In this document: piece by piece, positions 24,196 through 35,308 of the stretch | How positions within the stretch are numbered: position 1 is the first letter of the stretch | Layout of the letters: every line of letters begins with the position of its first letter | Source of the DNA: Moniliophthora roreri | Lineage: Eukaryota; Basidiomycota; Agaricomycetes; Agaricales; Marasmiaceae | Direction of reading: 5' to 3' | Length of the DNA: 64,000 nucleotides | Assembly (NCBI GenBank): GCA_001466705.2 | Contig: LATX02000195.1 | Span: forward strand, 186,001-250,000 | The notes under the pieces: model-generated | Databases searched by the model: none | Seen by the model: the letters and a program-made list of their open reading frames with translations, nothing else | Told to the model about the DNA's origin: nothing | Program-made: the position numbers and the translations under genes

Positions 24196-24499
24196 GGGAA
24201 TCAGAAAACAGGACAAATATCTGGAGCTACATCTCCACATATATGAGGCGGGATCACGTTTGTAATCAGTGGGAGAATCACGTACTTTGGTGACCGCGAA
24301 GGAGCGACTAATCAGAACGAGGACGGGACTGAGGTGTCAATGAGGAATCTGCAGACGGAATCTGATCCCCAACGTTTTTTTTTGTTCGTCGTTCCTGATC
24401 GTGATCCAACGAAACCAACATCGTACGATCTTCTTTTGTCTGATAATCTAAGGGCTTGAAATGACCTGTAATTTAAGAGAGAAGAAGGCTCTGGAAACG

Positions 24500-25220
24500 A
24501 GTCAACTTACTGCAAAACCCTCGGCCACTGCCAACTTGACACTGAAAGAAATTGAACGGCTTCGTAAGGAGAACGAGTCTTGTTATTTGAATGATCCAGA
24601 TTGGCGGACAGATAAGTGAGGGCGACGTGGCCAAGCGCGACGGCTATGCGTCACCTGGAGATCATCAAATGTGCTAAACCTGGAGAGATAACCGAACACA
24701 GTAACATCTCATTGCAGCTCTGCGCGCTCTGTTAGGGCTTCAGAAGAGGCTGCAGGGTCATATTCTACGATTACTCACGCATATTCCTCCTTTGTAGGAG
24801 GCTGAAGCCCATAAATCCCACAACAGACAGGTGACCGCTAATACTATCTTTATCACAGCTCAAATCACGATCATCGATTCGTCGCATTGTCCCCTAGTTG
24901 CTATGTGGATCATTGGTGCCTATACAGCCGTGTAGTGGCGACTTGCCACATTTGCTGGTACAAGTTGATGTATGAGGCGCTAGAATATGTGTTCCTAGGA
25001 TACGGTTCAGCGCTGGTAGTATGGTACAAGGTTTTTATCCATACTTTGAGTCATAATGGGACTCGTACACTGCCTGTACTTGAGTTCCTCTCGTAGCCAA
25101 ATTTATAGCTGACGGGCTGGCAGAATGGAAGGTGGGTTGAGAGAGTGACCGCAGCGGAAGCGGAGATGATCATGTTACGGTAACGTGGCGACGGCGTCGG
25201 CGGCCGACAGTCGGCCTCCA
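24500..25220 (+). repeat. Block A, uninterrupted second copy
   Basis: Contains in unbroken order the sequences that are scattered at 13865-13992, 15396-15544 and 20902-21392 by transposons. It therefore acts as the empty-site reference for both insertions. It includes a short plus-strand frame with LKEIERLRKENESCYLNDPD near 24545, which looks like a coiled-coil or exon relic. Confidence 0.8.
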
Positions 25221-25589
25221 AACTCCGACGGACGCGCTACCCTTTCTCCTCGACCAACATCTCAAATTAAAGCTAATGTGCTCAAGGTGATTCGTCTCTT
25301 GCCCCGCAAGATTTGTATCTGTCGAGCTAATCACTATGTTGACCTGCGTAGCCATCTGGAATCTGGAATCTTTCCTGTAAACACTGCACAGGAAAGGTTT
25401 TCTAAAAAAAAGACAAGCTACGGCTCTGATTACTCAGGAACTTTCCAAGTGTTTGAGCCTAATTCACTGGCCAAGTGCTTACAGCTTTGACATTACAGAT
25501 TGTTTGGTCCACGCATGCCGGACATGTGTAGTAGTTGCTGATTACTCAATAAATAGCTATTTAAGAAACTGAGCCAGGGTGACGGATTA

Positions 25590-27444
25590 TCAAGTAAACT
25601 TCCTGATGTCTATAACATCGTCGCTCAGCACCGTAGTGATGGCGGACACTGTAACATCTTTGCCCTGGTACCCGTGCACGATACGACCTTGACTTCCTGG
25701 TCCTGGCCCAGAATTGTCAACCATTCGGTGTTCCTCGGGTTCGCTACGGGTCGAGCGGTTGTTCAGTCTGTGAACACATGCGCATCTTCGTCATTATTGC
25801 TTGCGGGCGGCATATGTGAAGACGTACAGAGAAACTGAAACGATGGCCAGGTCAGTAAGAGGGACAGGAACACTCGGCGGAATCAACGCACTGATAGTTA
25901 TGACATATAATTTGCTTAGGCTGAGGTGAAATGGCACCCTGCGATAGGCTGAGCATCAGATCACAGTGCGAGGGAACTCGTTCAGGGACTTGCCAATTCA
26001 GGTTCAGAGGGTCAATCAAGAATGTGATCGTGAAGCAAAGATGGATCACCGCAACCAATAAACCTCGAGCCACGAAATACTGGAACAGCCTTTGCAGTAA
26101 CGTATCGGTCCTGTAGAATGCAATTCTCAGATGTGCATACTCATGGCGAAAGGAGAGGTACACACTGTTTAAATCCGGTTCTGGAATCTTTCAATGACCA
26201 TGAAAGCGCGCCAGAGGCAAGGATGTCAGCTAGCGTCGAGAGAGAGCTTGCGATTCCGTATTCAATCTATGTGGCGTCAGGCCGTACTTTGATACGAAGA
26301 ACATGATACCATACCATGACGGTTCGAGACGCAAAATGTCCAAATGACTGATTCTTGAACTGCTCTGCAGCGCCAACTGTTCCGGCACATTGTTAGCATT
26401 GAGCGAACGCGATATGTATATAAAAGTGAACATACCAAATGTAGGAACTAGCAGGAAGGAATGAGCTCAGTATGGGTAATGGATACGTGTGAAAAATTTC
26501 ACCGACCGAGTGCCAAAATGGAGCAAGCAACCTAGAGATCAATAATGTAAGCCCATGTACGAAAGACATGAAAGAGTCGCGTACGATAGAAATCGGAACT
26601 ATTTGATGAACGCGACCGACTACATAAAAGTCAGCACTAGATTGACCATGTTTGACAAAACGTGGCGGATAACTGACGCATGTAAATTCGACTTGCGAAA
26701 AAAAGCTCCACTCTGCAGGTATGGTCTTCAGTCATAATAAAGACAGATGTAATGGAGAACGTACGTGCTCATGATCAACCCGGTTACGATAAGCTCGGCA
26801 ACCACGAAGCTACACCGAAGAAGGATCAGAAAGTGACTTCCGGAATAGTATGCCACTACTGACGAAGGGACAACTTTGAATTGTAATAGGTTTCCAAAGT
26901 GGACGATCTGTATTCGGATCAGCTAAGCCTGTGATAGAGAATAGTAATGCTCACAAAGAGGTCGTGTATCAGATTGTTGATTAAGACAGTGGTGCATAGA
27001 TCTCCCAAGCTGGATATATGTTCAGTTCTGTCTATTGACAATAGATGCCAGCAGACTTACAAGAGAATCGCAACCTAAACACAGTCAATATCGGTAACGA
27101 GCAGCAACAAAACGCTGATCCACGCACCAGCAACCTCAGATGCCAGGAATCTTTATTCGACTGGACATAAATCCAGGCTTGAACGATGGTAATTCCGAAT
27201 AAGCTGCCGAGCAAATGAGTCTAGTACGCTATCACTCGGCGCGATACCAGAATGAGGACGCACATTGACGTTATAATAAAACCTTGCACTAGTCGTCAGT
27301 TAAGAGTGGTTAACAGATTGAATCGTCAGCCGTACCGTAGTATAACGGATCATAATTATCTGAAAGGTCTATAACGAGAGCGAAGCTCGATAGTCCAGTC
27401 GAGGATGGACTGCTGGCAGCTTGAGCAAATGAGACGCTAGACAT
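25590..27444 (-). CDS. DUF6534-family seven-helix membrane protein, copy 3
   Basis: ATG at 27444, stop TGA at 25590. Recognisable exons are GFIITSI/LFGITIVQAWIY, SNKDSWHLRLL, VAILFLGDLCTTVLINNLIH, TLLQRLFQYFVARGLLVAVI, VPFHLSLSKLYVITI and the tail LLNNRSTRSEPEEHRMV, ending DIRKFT. A 10-base difference from copy 2 near 25775 falls inside the last intron, just before its acceptor TTCACAG, so the frame is kept. The tail has extra Gly/Pro (NSGPGPGSQGR) compared with copy 2. It is closest to copy 4, and the two form a younger pair distinct from copies 1 and 2. Gene X is absent next to this copy. A TATATA site lies about 55 bases upstream of the start. Confidence 0.75.
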
Positions 27445-27496
27445 GGGAGTCTGTCGAGCAGAAGCCAAGGCAGATATCAGGAAAGTAAATCTTCAG

Positions 27497-27504
27497 ATAT
27501 ATAG
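27497..27504 (-). promoter_or_regulatory. TATA-like site upstream of DUF6534 copy 3
   Basis: Reads TATATA on the minus strand, about 55 bases before the ATG at 27444. The same site at the same distance occurs before copy 4 (near 31203) and copy 5 (near 38944). Confidence 0.45.
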
Positions 27505-28007
27505 GGATGGGGTAGTGCGGAATTACACTAACAGGCATCGAGAAGATTACATACTTAGAGGAATATTGTGCCCATCAAGAAGCGAGCAGCTGGTCAGAAT
27601 GAGCATGGGACTGAGGTAGTCAACGATAACGAGTGCCGTTTCAACATGCAAGTGGTAGGGCTGCCAACCGTCCGGCGTCACCGTACATACACAGTATGGT
27701 TGACGGGTACCGTAATACGGGTAACAAAAATGGCTGGGTAAATGTGTATCAGCCTTCAATACGCAATAAGAAGCTTGAATTCGGGGTTGAATGCTGTTGA
27801 ACAAAGAATCAGAGACAGCGAAAATGATCCTTGTTAGGCTTGAATTGCTTTGCCAAGCAAATGCAAATGATGGCGACGCGTGTTCTGCATTTGTACCATC
27901 GCAACTCGGCTCGAGCCTTGCACTGCTTCAACCTGTACCTCTTTGCTCATCTGCTACTGTTCAGGCCCAAGTATGCGAGTCCTCTAAATCATGCAATTAG
28001 TTCTCTT

Positions 28008-28200
28008 CACTTGCCGCAGTGGGCCATCGGGATCCGATAGCAAGTACGAGTCCGTTTTCTGGCGTTGTAACTTTCTGGGGCTAGCCGGTTGCCGACGATG
28101 AGAGCGGGAACGAACCAAACAAACATTCTACCGACATCTATCGGGCCACAGCTTTCCCACCACTTATGCCTTCCGTATAAGGAAACGAAGACGAATCCTC
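28008..28200 (+). other. Non-coding segment resembling the terpene synthase upstream region
   Basis: Shares with 59893-60105, in the same order, ACTTGCCGC-GTGGGC-ATC, then CGTTTTCTGGCGTTGTA-CTTT-TGGGGCTA, then ATCGG-CCA followed by CTTTCCCACC. Spacing differs by indels. In the second place this stretch lies directly upstream of the terpene synthase gene on the opposite strand. No coding frame is conserved between them. Confidence 0.6.
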
Positions 28201-28829
28201 GTAAACTCGGACTTGTAATTTGAAACGCACCTGGAATAGTAAACAGATCACGAGCCAGACGGTAAAGGGCCGGGAATTAATTTTTCCGAGCATGGTACCA
28301 CCAAGAGATTGGGTCATGGGAATTCCAAACCTCTTGTGGTAAGTCGCCAGTGGATCCTTTCAGACGTGCTCAGACGCGCGACTTTTATGAGTATGTGAAA
28401 TGGTGGAGTCATTCGGGTTCACACGTAAACTGCTCAGAGCGTTTTGTATTTCGCTCAATATGTATGAGGGGAGAAAGGACGAGCCGCAACTCTTGAAATT
28501 AAGGGAGAAAAGTGCTGATAATTCAGAGAAGCCTTTTTTTTTTTGCTCTCACAAGATTTGAATTTACTGATTTGAACCCACAGGCTCAGCTGTTCAACAG
28601 CTGTTGCGGCGGAAATAGTCTTTTCCGGAGGTTCAGATACTGTGTCATTGCATCGGGCAAGCCTGAGGTCCAGAGACCATTCGGATTCTAATTTTGGTCA
28701 AAAAGCGACTACATCTCACTCGAGTACAGTATGAAAAGAAGCTTTGCCAACAGGTTACCTCTTCATAATCATGTGCCTACAGAATGATTTTCGTTTTATC
28801 CTATTTGTTGGCCCGTAACCTGTATCACG

Positions 28830-28999
28830 CCCATCAGCAAAAACCGTGTAGTGCTATAATGGGTTCCCAGGGGTTTATAATCCACCTGCAGGTTATTATG
28901 ACCCTTAAAACCAGTCATAACCCCCACAAAACAGGCCACAACCAGGTTATGATCCCCCTGGAGCTAGGTTATAGCACTTTCCGGTTTTTGCTGATGGCC
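28830..28999. mobile_element. 170-bp MITE with CATCAGCAAAAACCG ends
   Basis: Left CCATCAGCAAAAACCGTGTA and reverse-complemented right CCATCAGCAAAAACCGGAAA, both followed by GTGCTATAA. The interior is built from CATAACC/GGTTATGA words in both orientations. Flanks do not show a clear target-site duplication. Confidence 0.75.
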
Positions 29000-29293
29000 C
29001 CGTACCGTAATCGTCATTTCATAGGTGGAGTTTCACAGGCCGTATATGTACGCCCGTCAAATCATACGGCCGTAACCGTAATACGGTGCGGTTCGCAGCT
29101 CTACAGGAAAGATTTTTTAAAGACAAGCTACGGCTGATTCTCCAAGTGTTTGAGCCTGATTCACTGGCCAAGGGCTTACAGCTTTGACATTGCAGATTGT
29201 TTGGTCCACGCATGCCGGACATGTGTAGTAGTTGCTGATTACCCAGTAAATAGCTATTCAAGAAACACTGAGGCAGGATTTCGTAGTGGTGGA

Positions 29294-31149
29294 TTATCGA
29301 GTAAACTTCCCGATGTCTATGACATCGTCGCTCAGCACCGTAGTGCTAGTGGACACTGTAACACCTTTGCCCTGGTACCCGCGCGCGAAACGACCTTGAC
29401 TTCCTGATCCAAAACTGTCAACTATTCGGTGCTCCTCGGGTTCATTACGGCCCGAACGGCTGTTCAGTCTGTGAGCACATGCGCATCTTCGTTAGTATTG
29501 TCTGCGGGCGGCATATGTGAAGACGTACAAAGAAACTAAAATGATGGCCAAGTCAGTAAATTGTAAGGAGGGACGAGAACACTCGGCGGAATCAACGTAC
29601 TGATAGTTATGACATATAACTTGCTTAGGCTGAGGTGAAATGGCACCCTGCGATAGGCTGAGCATCAGATCACAGTGCGCGGGAACTCGTTCAGGGACTT
29701 GCCAATTCAGGTTCAGAGGGTCAATCAAGAATGTGATCGTGAAGCAAAGATGGATCACCGCAACCAATAAACCTCGAGCCACGAAATACTGGAACAGCCT
29801 TTGCAGTAACGTATCGGTCCTGTAGAATGCAATTCTCAGATGTGCATACTCATGGCGAAAGGAGAGGTACACACTGTTTAAATCCGGTTCTGGAATCTTT
29901 CAATGACCATGAAAGCGCGCCAGAGGCAAGGATGTCAGCTAGCGTCGAGAGAGAGCTTGCGATTCCGTATTCAATCTATGTGGCGTCAGGCCGTACTTTG
30001 ATACGAAGAACATGATACCATACCATGATGGTTCGAGACGCAAAATGTCCAAATGACTGATTCTTGAACTGCTCTACAGCGCCAACTGTTCCGGCACATC
30101 GTTAGCATTGAGTGAACCCAATATGTATATAGAGGTGAACACACCAAACGTAGGAACTATCGGGAAGGAATGAGCTCAGTATGGGTAACAGATACGTGTG
30201 AAAGCGTTCACCGACCGAGTGCCAAAATGGAGCAAGCAACCTAGAGATCGATAGTGTGAGCCTGACATGTACGAAAGACATGGAAGAGTCGCGTACGATA
30301 GAAATTGGAACTATTCGATGAACGCGACCGACTACATGAAAGTCAGTACTGGGTTGACCATGTTTGACAAAATATGGCGGATAACTGACGCATGTAAATT
30401 CGACTTGCGAAAAAGAGCTCCACTCTGCAGATATCTTCAGTCATAAGAAAGACAGATATAGTGGAGAACATACGTGCTCATGATCAACCCGGTCACGATA
30501 AGCTCAGCAACCACCACGCTACACCGAAGATGATCAGGAAGTGACTTCCGGAATAGTATGCCACTACTGACGAAGGGACAACTGTGAATTGTAATAAATT
30601 TCCAAAGTGGACTATCTGTAGTCGGATCAGCTAAGCTTATGACGGAGAATAATAATGCTCACAAAGAAGTCGTGTATCAGATTGTTGATTAAGACAGTGG
30701 TGCATAGATCTCCCAAGCTGGATATGCGTTCAGTTCTGTCTACTGACAATTAATGCCAGCAGCTTACAAGAGAATTGCAACCTAAACACAGTCAATATCA
30801 GTAACAAGGTAACGCCAAAACGCTGATCCACGCACCAGCAACCTCAGATGCCAGGGATCTTTATTCGACAGGACATAAATCCAGGCTTGAACGATAGTAA
30901 TTCCAAATAAGCTGCCGAACAAATGAGTCTACGGTACCACTTGGCGTGATGCCAGAATGAGGACGCACATTGACGTTATAATGAAACCTTGCACTAGTCG
31001 TCAGTTGAGAATGGTTGACAAATTGAATCGTCAGCCGTACCGTAGTATAACGGATCATAATTATCTGAAAGGTCTATACCGAGAGCGAAGCTCGATAGTC
31101 CAGTCGAGGATGGACTGCTGGCAGCTTGAGCAAATGAGACGCTAGGCAT
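29294..31149 (-). CDS. DUF6534-family seven-helix membrane protein, copy 4
   Basis: ATG at 31149, stop TAA at 29294. Exon order and content follow copy 3: GFIITSI/LFGIT, the TLLQRLFQYFVARGLLVAVI helix, VPFHLSLSKLYV, and a C-terminal exon beginning after TCACAG with LNSRSG-like sequence. Homology with copy 3 runs from upstream of the start to beyond the stop, so copies 3 and 4 arose from one recent duplication of about 2.3 kb. Where copy 3 continues ATTACATACTTAGAGG upstream, this copy carries a 112-bp insertion (31269-31380) about 120 bases upstream of the start, possibly within its promoter. I did not find a broken frame, but I did not check every junction. Confidence 0.7.
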
Positions 31150-31201
31150 GGGAGTCTGTCGAGCAGGAGCCAAGACAGATATCAGGAAAGTAAATCTTCA
31201 G

Positions 31202-31208
31202 ATATATA
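31202..31208 (-). promoter_or_regulatory. TATA-like site upstream of DUF6534 copy 4
   Basis: TATATA on the minus strand, about 54 bases before the ATG at 31149, in the same place as in copy 3. Confidence 0.45.
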
Positions 31209-31268
31209 GGGATGGGGTAGTGATCAGGGTGCGGAATCACACTAATAGGCATCGAGAAGATTACATAC

Positions 31269-31380
31269 GCAGTCTTTTTTTTGGCCTTGACCTCCGGCAA
31301 GCATGGGGTCAGGTCAGGTCAAAGAAGAACTAGGGTTTGCGCTTGACCAGGGGTCATGACCCGGGGTTAGTCCAACACTG
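31269..31380. mobile_element. 112-bp MITE-like insertion upstream of DUF6534 copy 4
   Basis: Begins GCAGTCTTTTTTTT and ends GTCCAACACTG. The reverse-complemented end is CAGTGTTGGAC, so the first few bases (CAGTCTT / CAGTGTT) are mirrored. It is flanked by CATAC on both sides (31264-31268, 31381-31385). The paralogous site near 27554 in copy 3 has a single CATAC and no insert. The interior has repeated GGTCA words and GGTCATGACC. Confidence 0.72.
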
Positions 31381-31429
31381 CATACTTAAAAAGATATTGT
31401 ACTGCACGGGAACCCATCAAGAAGCGGCT

Positions 31430-33104
31430 GATCGGAAAGATTGCTATTTCTGACAAATGCTACCCACGACATAGCCCTGCATCACTGTGCGTCTCGATAT
31501 TACAACCGAAAGATGAGAAAATCATAGCCCCGGTGTTCAAATTAAGAGCGCAAATACCTTAACTTCGACAGCTTTCATCGCCATCTGTGATGTACAGCCT
31601 TTCTGCTATTGATTCAGTCAAAGTATTACTCAGAAAGAGCACTGAGTCGTACAGTGAAGTCGAGGAATAGTTCCAACGCTACGTTGCACTTCATGTTATA
31701 GCGCTGATTCCGCATAGACGTAGCAAAGATCCGATTGAACAGACACATTGTTACCACTACATGTCAATCATCAAACCCGGAACGCAAATGACTCAAGCGT
31801 ACCGGTCTGCCTAGAAAATGCTCCAATTTACCAAGTAACCTCCAAAACGTGCCATTCATCTGACCGCATCATACGCTGATGTGTCGTTACTGGTCTGTAA
31901 GATGGATGGGAGTCAACTCCCCTGAACTCGTCTGTGCGTCAGACCTTGGCAATATGTACAGCCTCAGGAGACATACCTTGCTAGCGAGCTCTCGAACCCT
32001 CCGGGATAAACGCATGTTCCCCTCTTGGATGCCGTCTAGTAGGGGGACCGGGGCACGGAGCGGAGGTTCCAGGCCTGTTTAGCAGTGTTTGGGATGAGCT
32101 TCTGGCGCGTAGTCTACATTTCCGTGTACATCCAACCAGCATCGTGTCTTCGGCATTGCGATAGCCAGACCATCCGGCCCTCTCCACCGCCCATTATTTT
32201 ACCGTGAAACAAAAGCTTGGGCATGGGCGTCGAATTCCTACGTTCCTGAGCAACTCTGTGGATGAAAGAGAATGCACAATGCTCGCTACCTGGCTAGCTG
32301 AGTTTCAAGTGTGCGCCCAATGACATCGCGCAATTCATTAATTAGGGGCTAGGGTCTGGTTCCAGTTAAAGCGCTTTTTGAAAACTGATACGTGGTAAAT
32401 ATCAGCTACTACTGTACCCTTCAGCCTGAACGGGCAAAGTATGCAGGCATTAGTATTCTGCGGTCCCTTAGTTTCTTCACCGTGTCTTCTTTGTAGTCTT
32501 TTTTTTCTGGAGATCCAAGCCCTACGCCCCGACAACAAAACTGAAATCTCGTTCCGTCGAGATGAAGGAAATCGGTCTTCAACGTGGAGTTGGCGGCAGT
32601 TTTTCTGAAGGTAGATTTGAGCTCCCTGGCGAAAGGACTCAGAATTAAATCTTTCCACATAGTTTATAAACGCACCCAGAGAAGAGAAGAAACGCCTGTT
32701 CCAACGAAAATTATTTTATCGATAGTGTTCGTCGATTCTATCCAGCATGATTGCAATTTTCAATGTTTCGACTCTAGCAAAAGCATTATTGGGGGGGGGG
32801 TTCTTGAGGGAGTAAAAGGAAGAGAAATGGTGGATTTCCGCTTCGGCGATTCGGCAACTCGGTACCTGCATCCGACACGGTCCCACGGCTGTATTCCACG
32901 CGTCAACGTCCATGAATCTTCGCTCATTCCGTCTCAGGGCGAAGAGCATCTCTCTTATCCGGGCCTGAGTCGACGTTGAACGGCGAGAGCAAAATAGGCT
33001 CAAGAATCTCCAAACGGCTTTTCCCTGTGCGTCATCATCGATCATCGTAGATTAGTTAGTTTGAATTGACTCAGTGACAGCACCGAATCTCAGCCAGATC
33101 AATC
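31430..33104. other. Intergenic stretch before MYND gene 1
   Basis: Right of the duplicated array. Open frames here (32584-32979 plus; 32716-33045 minus; 32338-32660 minus) overlap each other on opposite strands and lack supporting introns or family motifs. A run of ten G occurs at 32791-32800. The last few hundred bases are presumably the promoter of the gene at 33105. Confidence 0.45.
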
Positions 33105-35235
33105 ATGAGCGCCTCCTTCCTTATGTCGTCTCAGAAAGACATATGGAACTCTGCTTTGGCTTCTTCTACGCCTGTTCAAAGGCACAAAATGGACCGATTT
33201 CTCACCGATGCCGGTACAACCTTCCCCTCGCGAATATCAGCTGTCGCGAAACTTCGTCAGCTTGGTAGACCCCCATCGTCTTCTCCAGATATCTCTCATC
33301 CGTGTGAATCAGCGAGGGCTGTTTTGGACGTCTTCGCCTATTTCGCTCACTACCTCTCGTTTCCTGAATACGGGAAGCATGTCCGAACTCAGACAGTTTC
33401 TTGTATAAAACAGAACTGGTCTTCTTCCATTTGCCCATGGGTCGAATTCTTTCTTCAAGAATTCGCTCTCAACTCGGAGCCGCCTCGAACACCAGAAGGA
33501 CTCGACTTCCTCGACAACATCTTGAACGTCATCTCACTCCTACTGTCCTATCCAAAGAATTATCCAGACGTCCGAGAAGTCAAACAAATAGCATCGAGGC
33601 TCAGGACACAAGTTCTCAACCAAGTGTGGCTCAAGGTCATTGATACCTTACATGTCACCTGGTGGAGATGGTCAGCGCTCATGACGTGCATATTTTTCAG
33701 CGACGACGAGTTTAACGAATTTTCGTATACCATGACCAAGTCCGGCGAGTGCACCACGACGAGAGTTGCCTTCATTGGCGTTCAGCATCTTCGACGGATT
33801 GCTCAGCATATCGACGTAATGCAGGAAGCAGACTTGGCGGCTGTTCATACGTCCCTACTCCTCATGGGATTTCTCATCCCTCCTGATCCGTCATTCATGT
33901 CTTGCCTCCTTCAAGGCAGCGTCCCTGCGCTGGTGGATCTGCTTTCGGCTTTGTTCTCGCGGTCCAAAACGATCAGACGCTTTTCAGACAGCCCGCATGC
34001 ATGGACGAATGTACTCATTTCGGTCATGATTGCAATATCGAGTCTTGCAGATGCATTTGTCGGGCCAATGTGGATATGCCAAGCGCTGGATGCCGGTTTA
34101 CTCGAGGTCCTCTTCAAATCAAATCGTTTGATTCAAGGTCACCAACGCATTAGCGACAAAGATCGCGAGCATCTGGAGAACATTTGGGCGAGGTTGAACG
34201 AAATGTTGAAACAGGTCATTGTATTCATAATATACCCGTCGGTGTTGGTGCGATTTTTGAGTGGAATGAAGAAGCTGGCAGAAACCGGGGTAGAAGAGGA
34301 GCTGGAGGCTATTCAACCAGACTGGCCATTATGGGATATATGGGACCTGTGCCAGGCAAAGGCGAGGGGTTACCGACGCACATTCGAAAGAGCGAAAAGT
34401 GATCTTGGCTCTCTCTGCTGCGCCAAAGAGGTATGATTCTAACCAGATCGGCGCGCGTCACAACTCATTCTCTTCTGCAGTGTCCTTCAGTCAACAGTGG
34501 CGCTCTGGGCTCTGCGGAGATTCGCTACCTCCGCTGCTCTGCATGCCACAGCACCACTTATTGTTCACGTACATGCGCCAGACAGGACTGGAAAGCCAAA
34601 CATCAGAAGTTGTGTTCCTCGTTTGCTCAACAGTTCTCGGGCAAGTCCCAATGAATTTAGTTTGTAGGTATTACTAACCGATCTTTTTGTACCATTCAGA
34701 AGGAATACCTCCACCGACGTACATGGACATCTGCATCTTCCAAGCGATTATCGATGTATCTGTGCATCGAAATGCTGAGTATCTCGCCGAACAACTCCAA
34801 AATCCTCATGCAAGAGCGCGGCATGATCATCCCAACAGGAATGACGCATGCCAGGCAGCGACCATTTCGGCTCGAGTCCTCAGGCATCCTCTTCTCCTAG
34901 TAACATATGACAGGTTCGAGGAGAAAAACACCAACATGGGACCCACAGTACAAGTCATCGATCTGAAGACTATACTGTGTGACTGTCAAAAGCGCCGGGG
35001 GGGCCTCACAAAAGACCTAGTTCCCAAGTTACATGAGGCCGTACTTAGTGCGCAGGACGATGATTTTGTCGTTCTAGCGTTCTTTCCGGTCACCTTTGGT
35101 AGAGTGGAGGACGTGTGGCCAGTGATCCGGGTAGTCCCTCGGCCTACGTCTGGTACGTACGAAAACCTGGACTTGGTTGAGAACTCAGAGAACTACGACG
35201 ATTCTGGTTCTGGAAGGGAAGGTCCGGGGGAATAG
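33105..35235 (+). CDS. MYND zinc-finger protein 1 with a large helical N-terminal region
   Basis: Three exons: 33105-34430, 34481-34640 and 34700-35235 (673 residues). The first 440 residues are mostly helical and have no Cys/His cluster. The second exon holds a MYND finger: RCSACHSTTYCSRTCARQDW, then KHQKLC, with an earlier Cys pair in CCAKE|CPSV at the splice junction. The third exon starts GIPPPTYMD and includes DFVVLAFFPVTFGR. MYND fingers bind short proline-rich peptides. In mushrooms such proteins are numerous and mostly uncharacterised. The second intron uses a GC donor (GG|GCAAGT), because the frame only continues into EGIPPPTYMD that way. The start ATG matches the paralogue at 45333 (SSQKDIW / ASQNEIW). 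The C-terminus carries an acidic Asn/Ser extension that the paralogue lacks. Confidence 0.88.
34481..34640 (+). other. MYND finger exon of gene 1
   Basis: The finger is encoded almost entirely by this exon, with Cys residues in CSAC, YCSRTC and the terminal KLC, plus the zinc-binding His of KHQK. The paralogue has the corresponding exon at 46703-46850 with identical phases. Confidence 0.8.
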
Positions 35236-35308
35236 ATAGATGAACTTGTGTTTTGAGATTTATCACTTGCTGAAAATGTATGTACATTCTCTTGATCTTG
35301 AAGATGCA

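Larger units (their letters stand above)
27655..29103. mobile_element. Possible degenerate TIR element between DUF6534 copies 3 and 4
   Basis: Left boundary AGGGCTGCCAACCGTCCGG and, in reverse complement, right boundary AGAGCTGCGAACCGCACCG share about 15 of 19 bases. Both ends are followed by CCGTAATACGG words. No clear target-site duplication is seen, and no coding frame resembles a transposase. A smaller MITE (28830-28999) sits inside it, as does a segment resembling the upstream region of the terpene synthase gene (28008-28200). It may be one decayed element or a chance pairing of two ends. Confidence 0.5.

Noticed and set aside
25770..25790. 10-base insertion in DUF6534 copies 3 and 4 relative to copy 2, apparently a frameshift
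   Set aside because: The insertion lies in the intron just before the acceptor. The spliced frame continues to LLNNRSTRSEPEEHRMV.
32584..33045. Overlapping 110-130-codon ORFs on both strands before MYND gene 1
   Set aside because: They occupy the same bases on opposite strands, with no homology or introns, and are probably chance frames in a promoter region.
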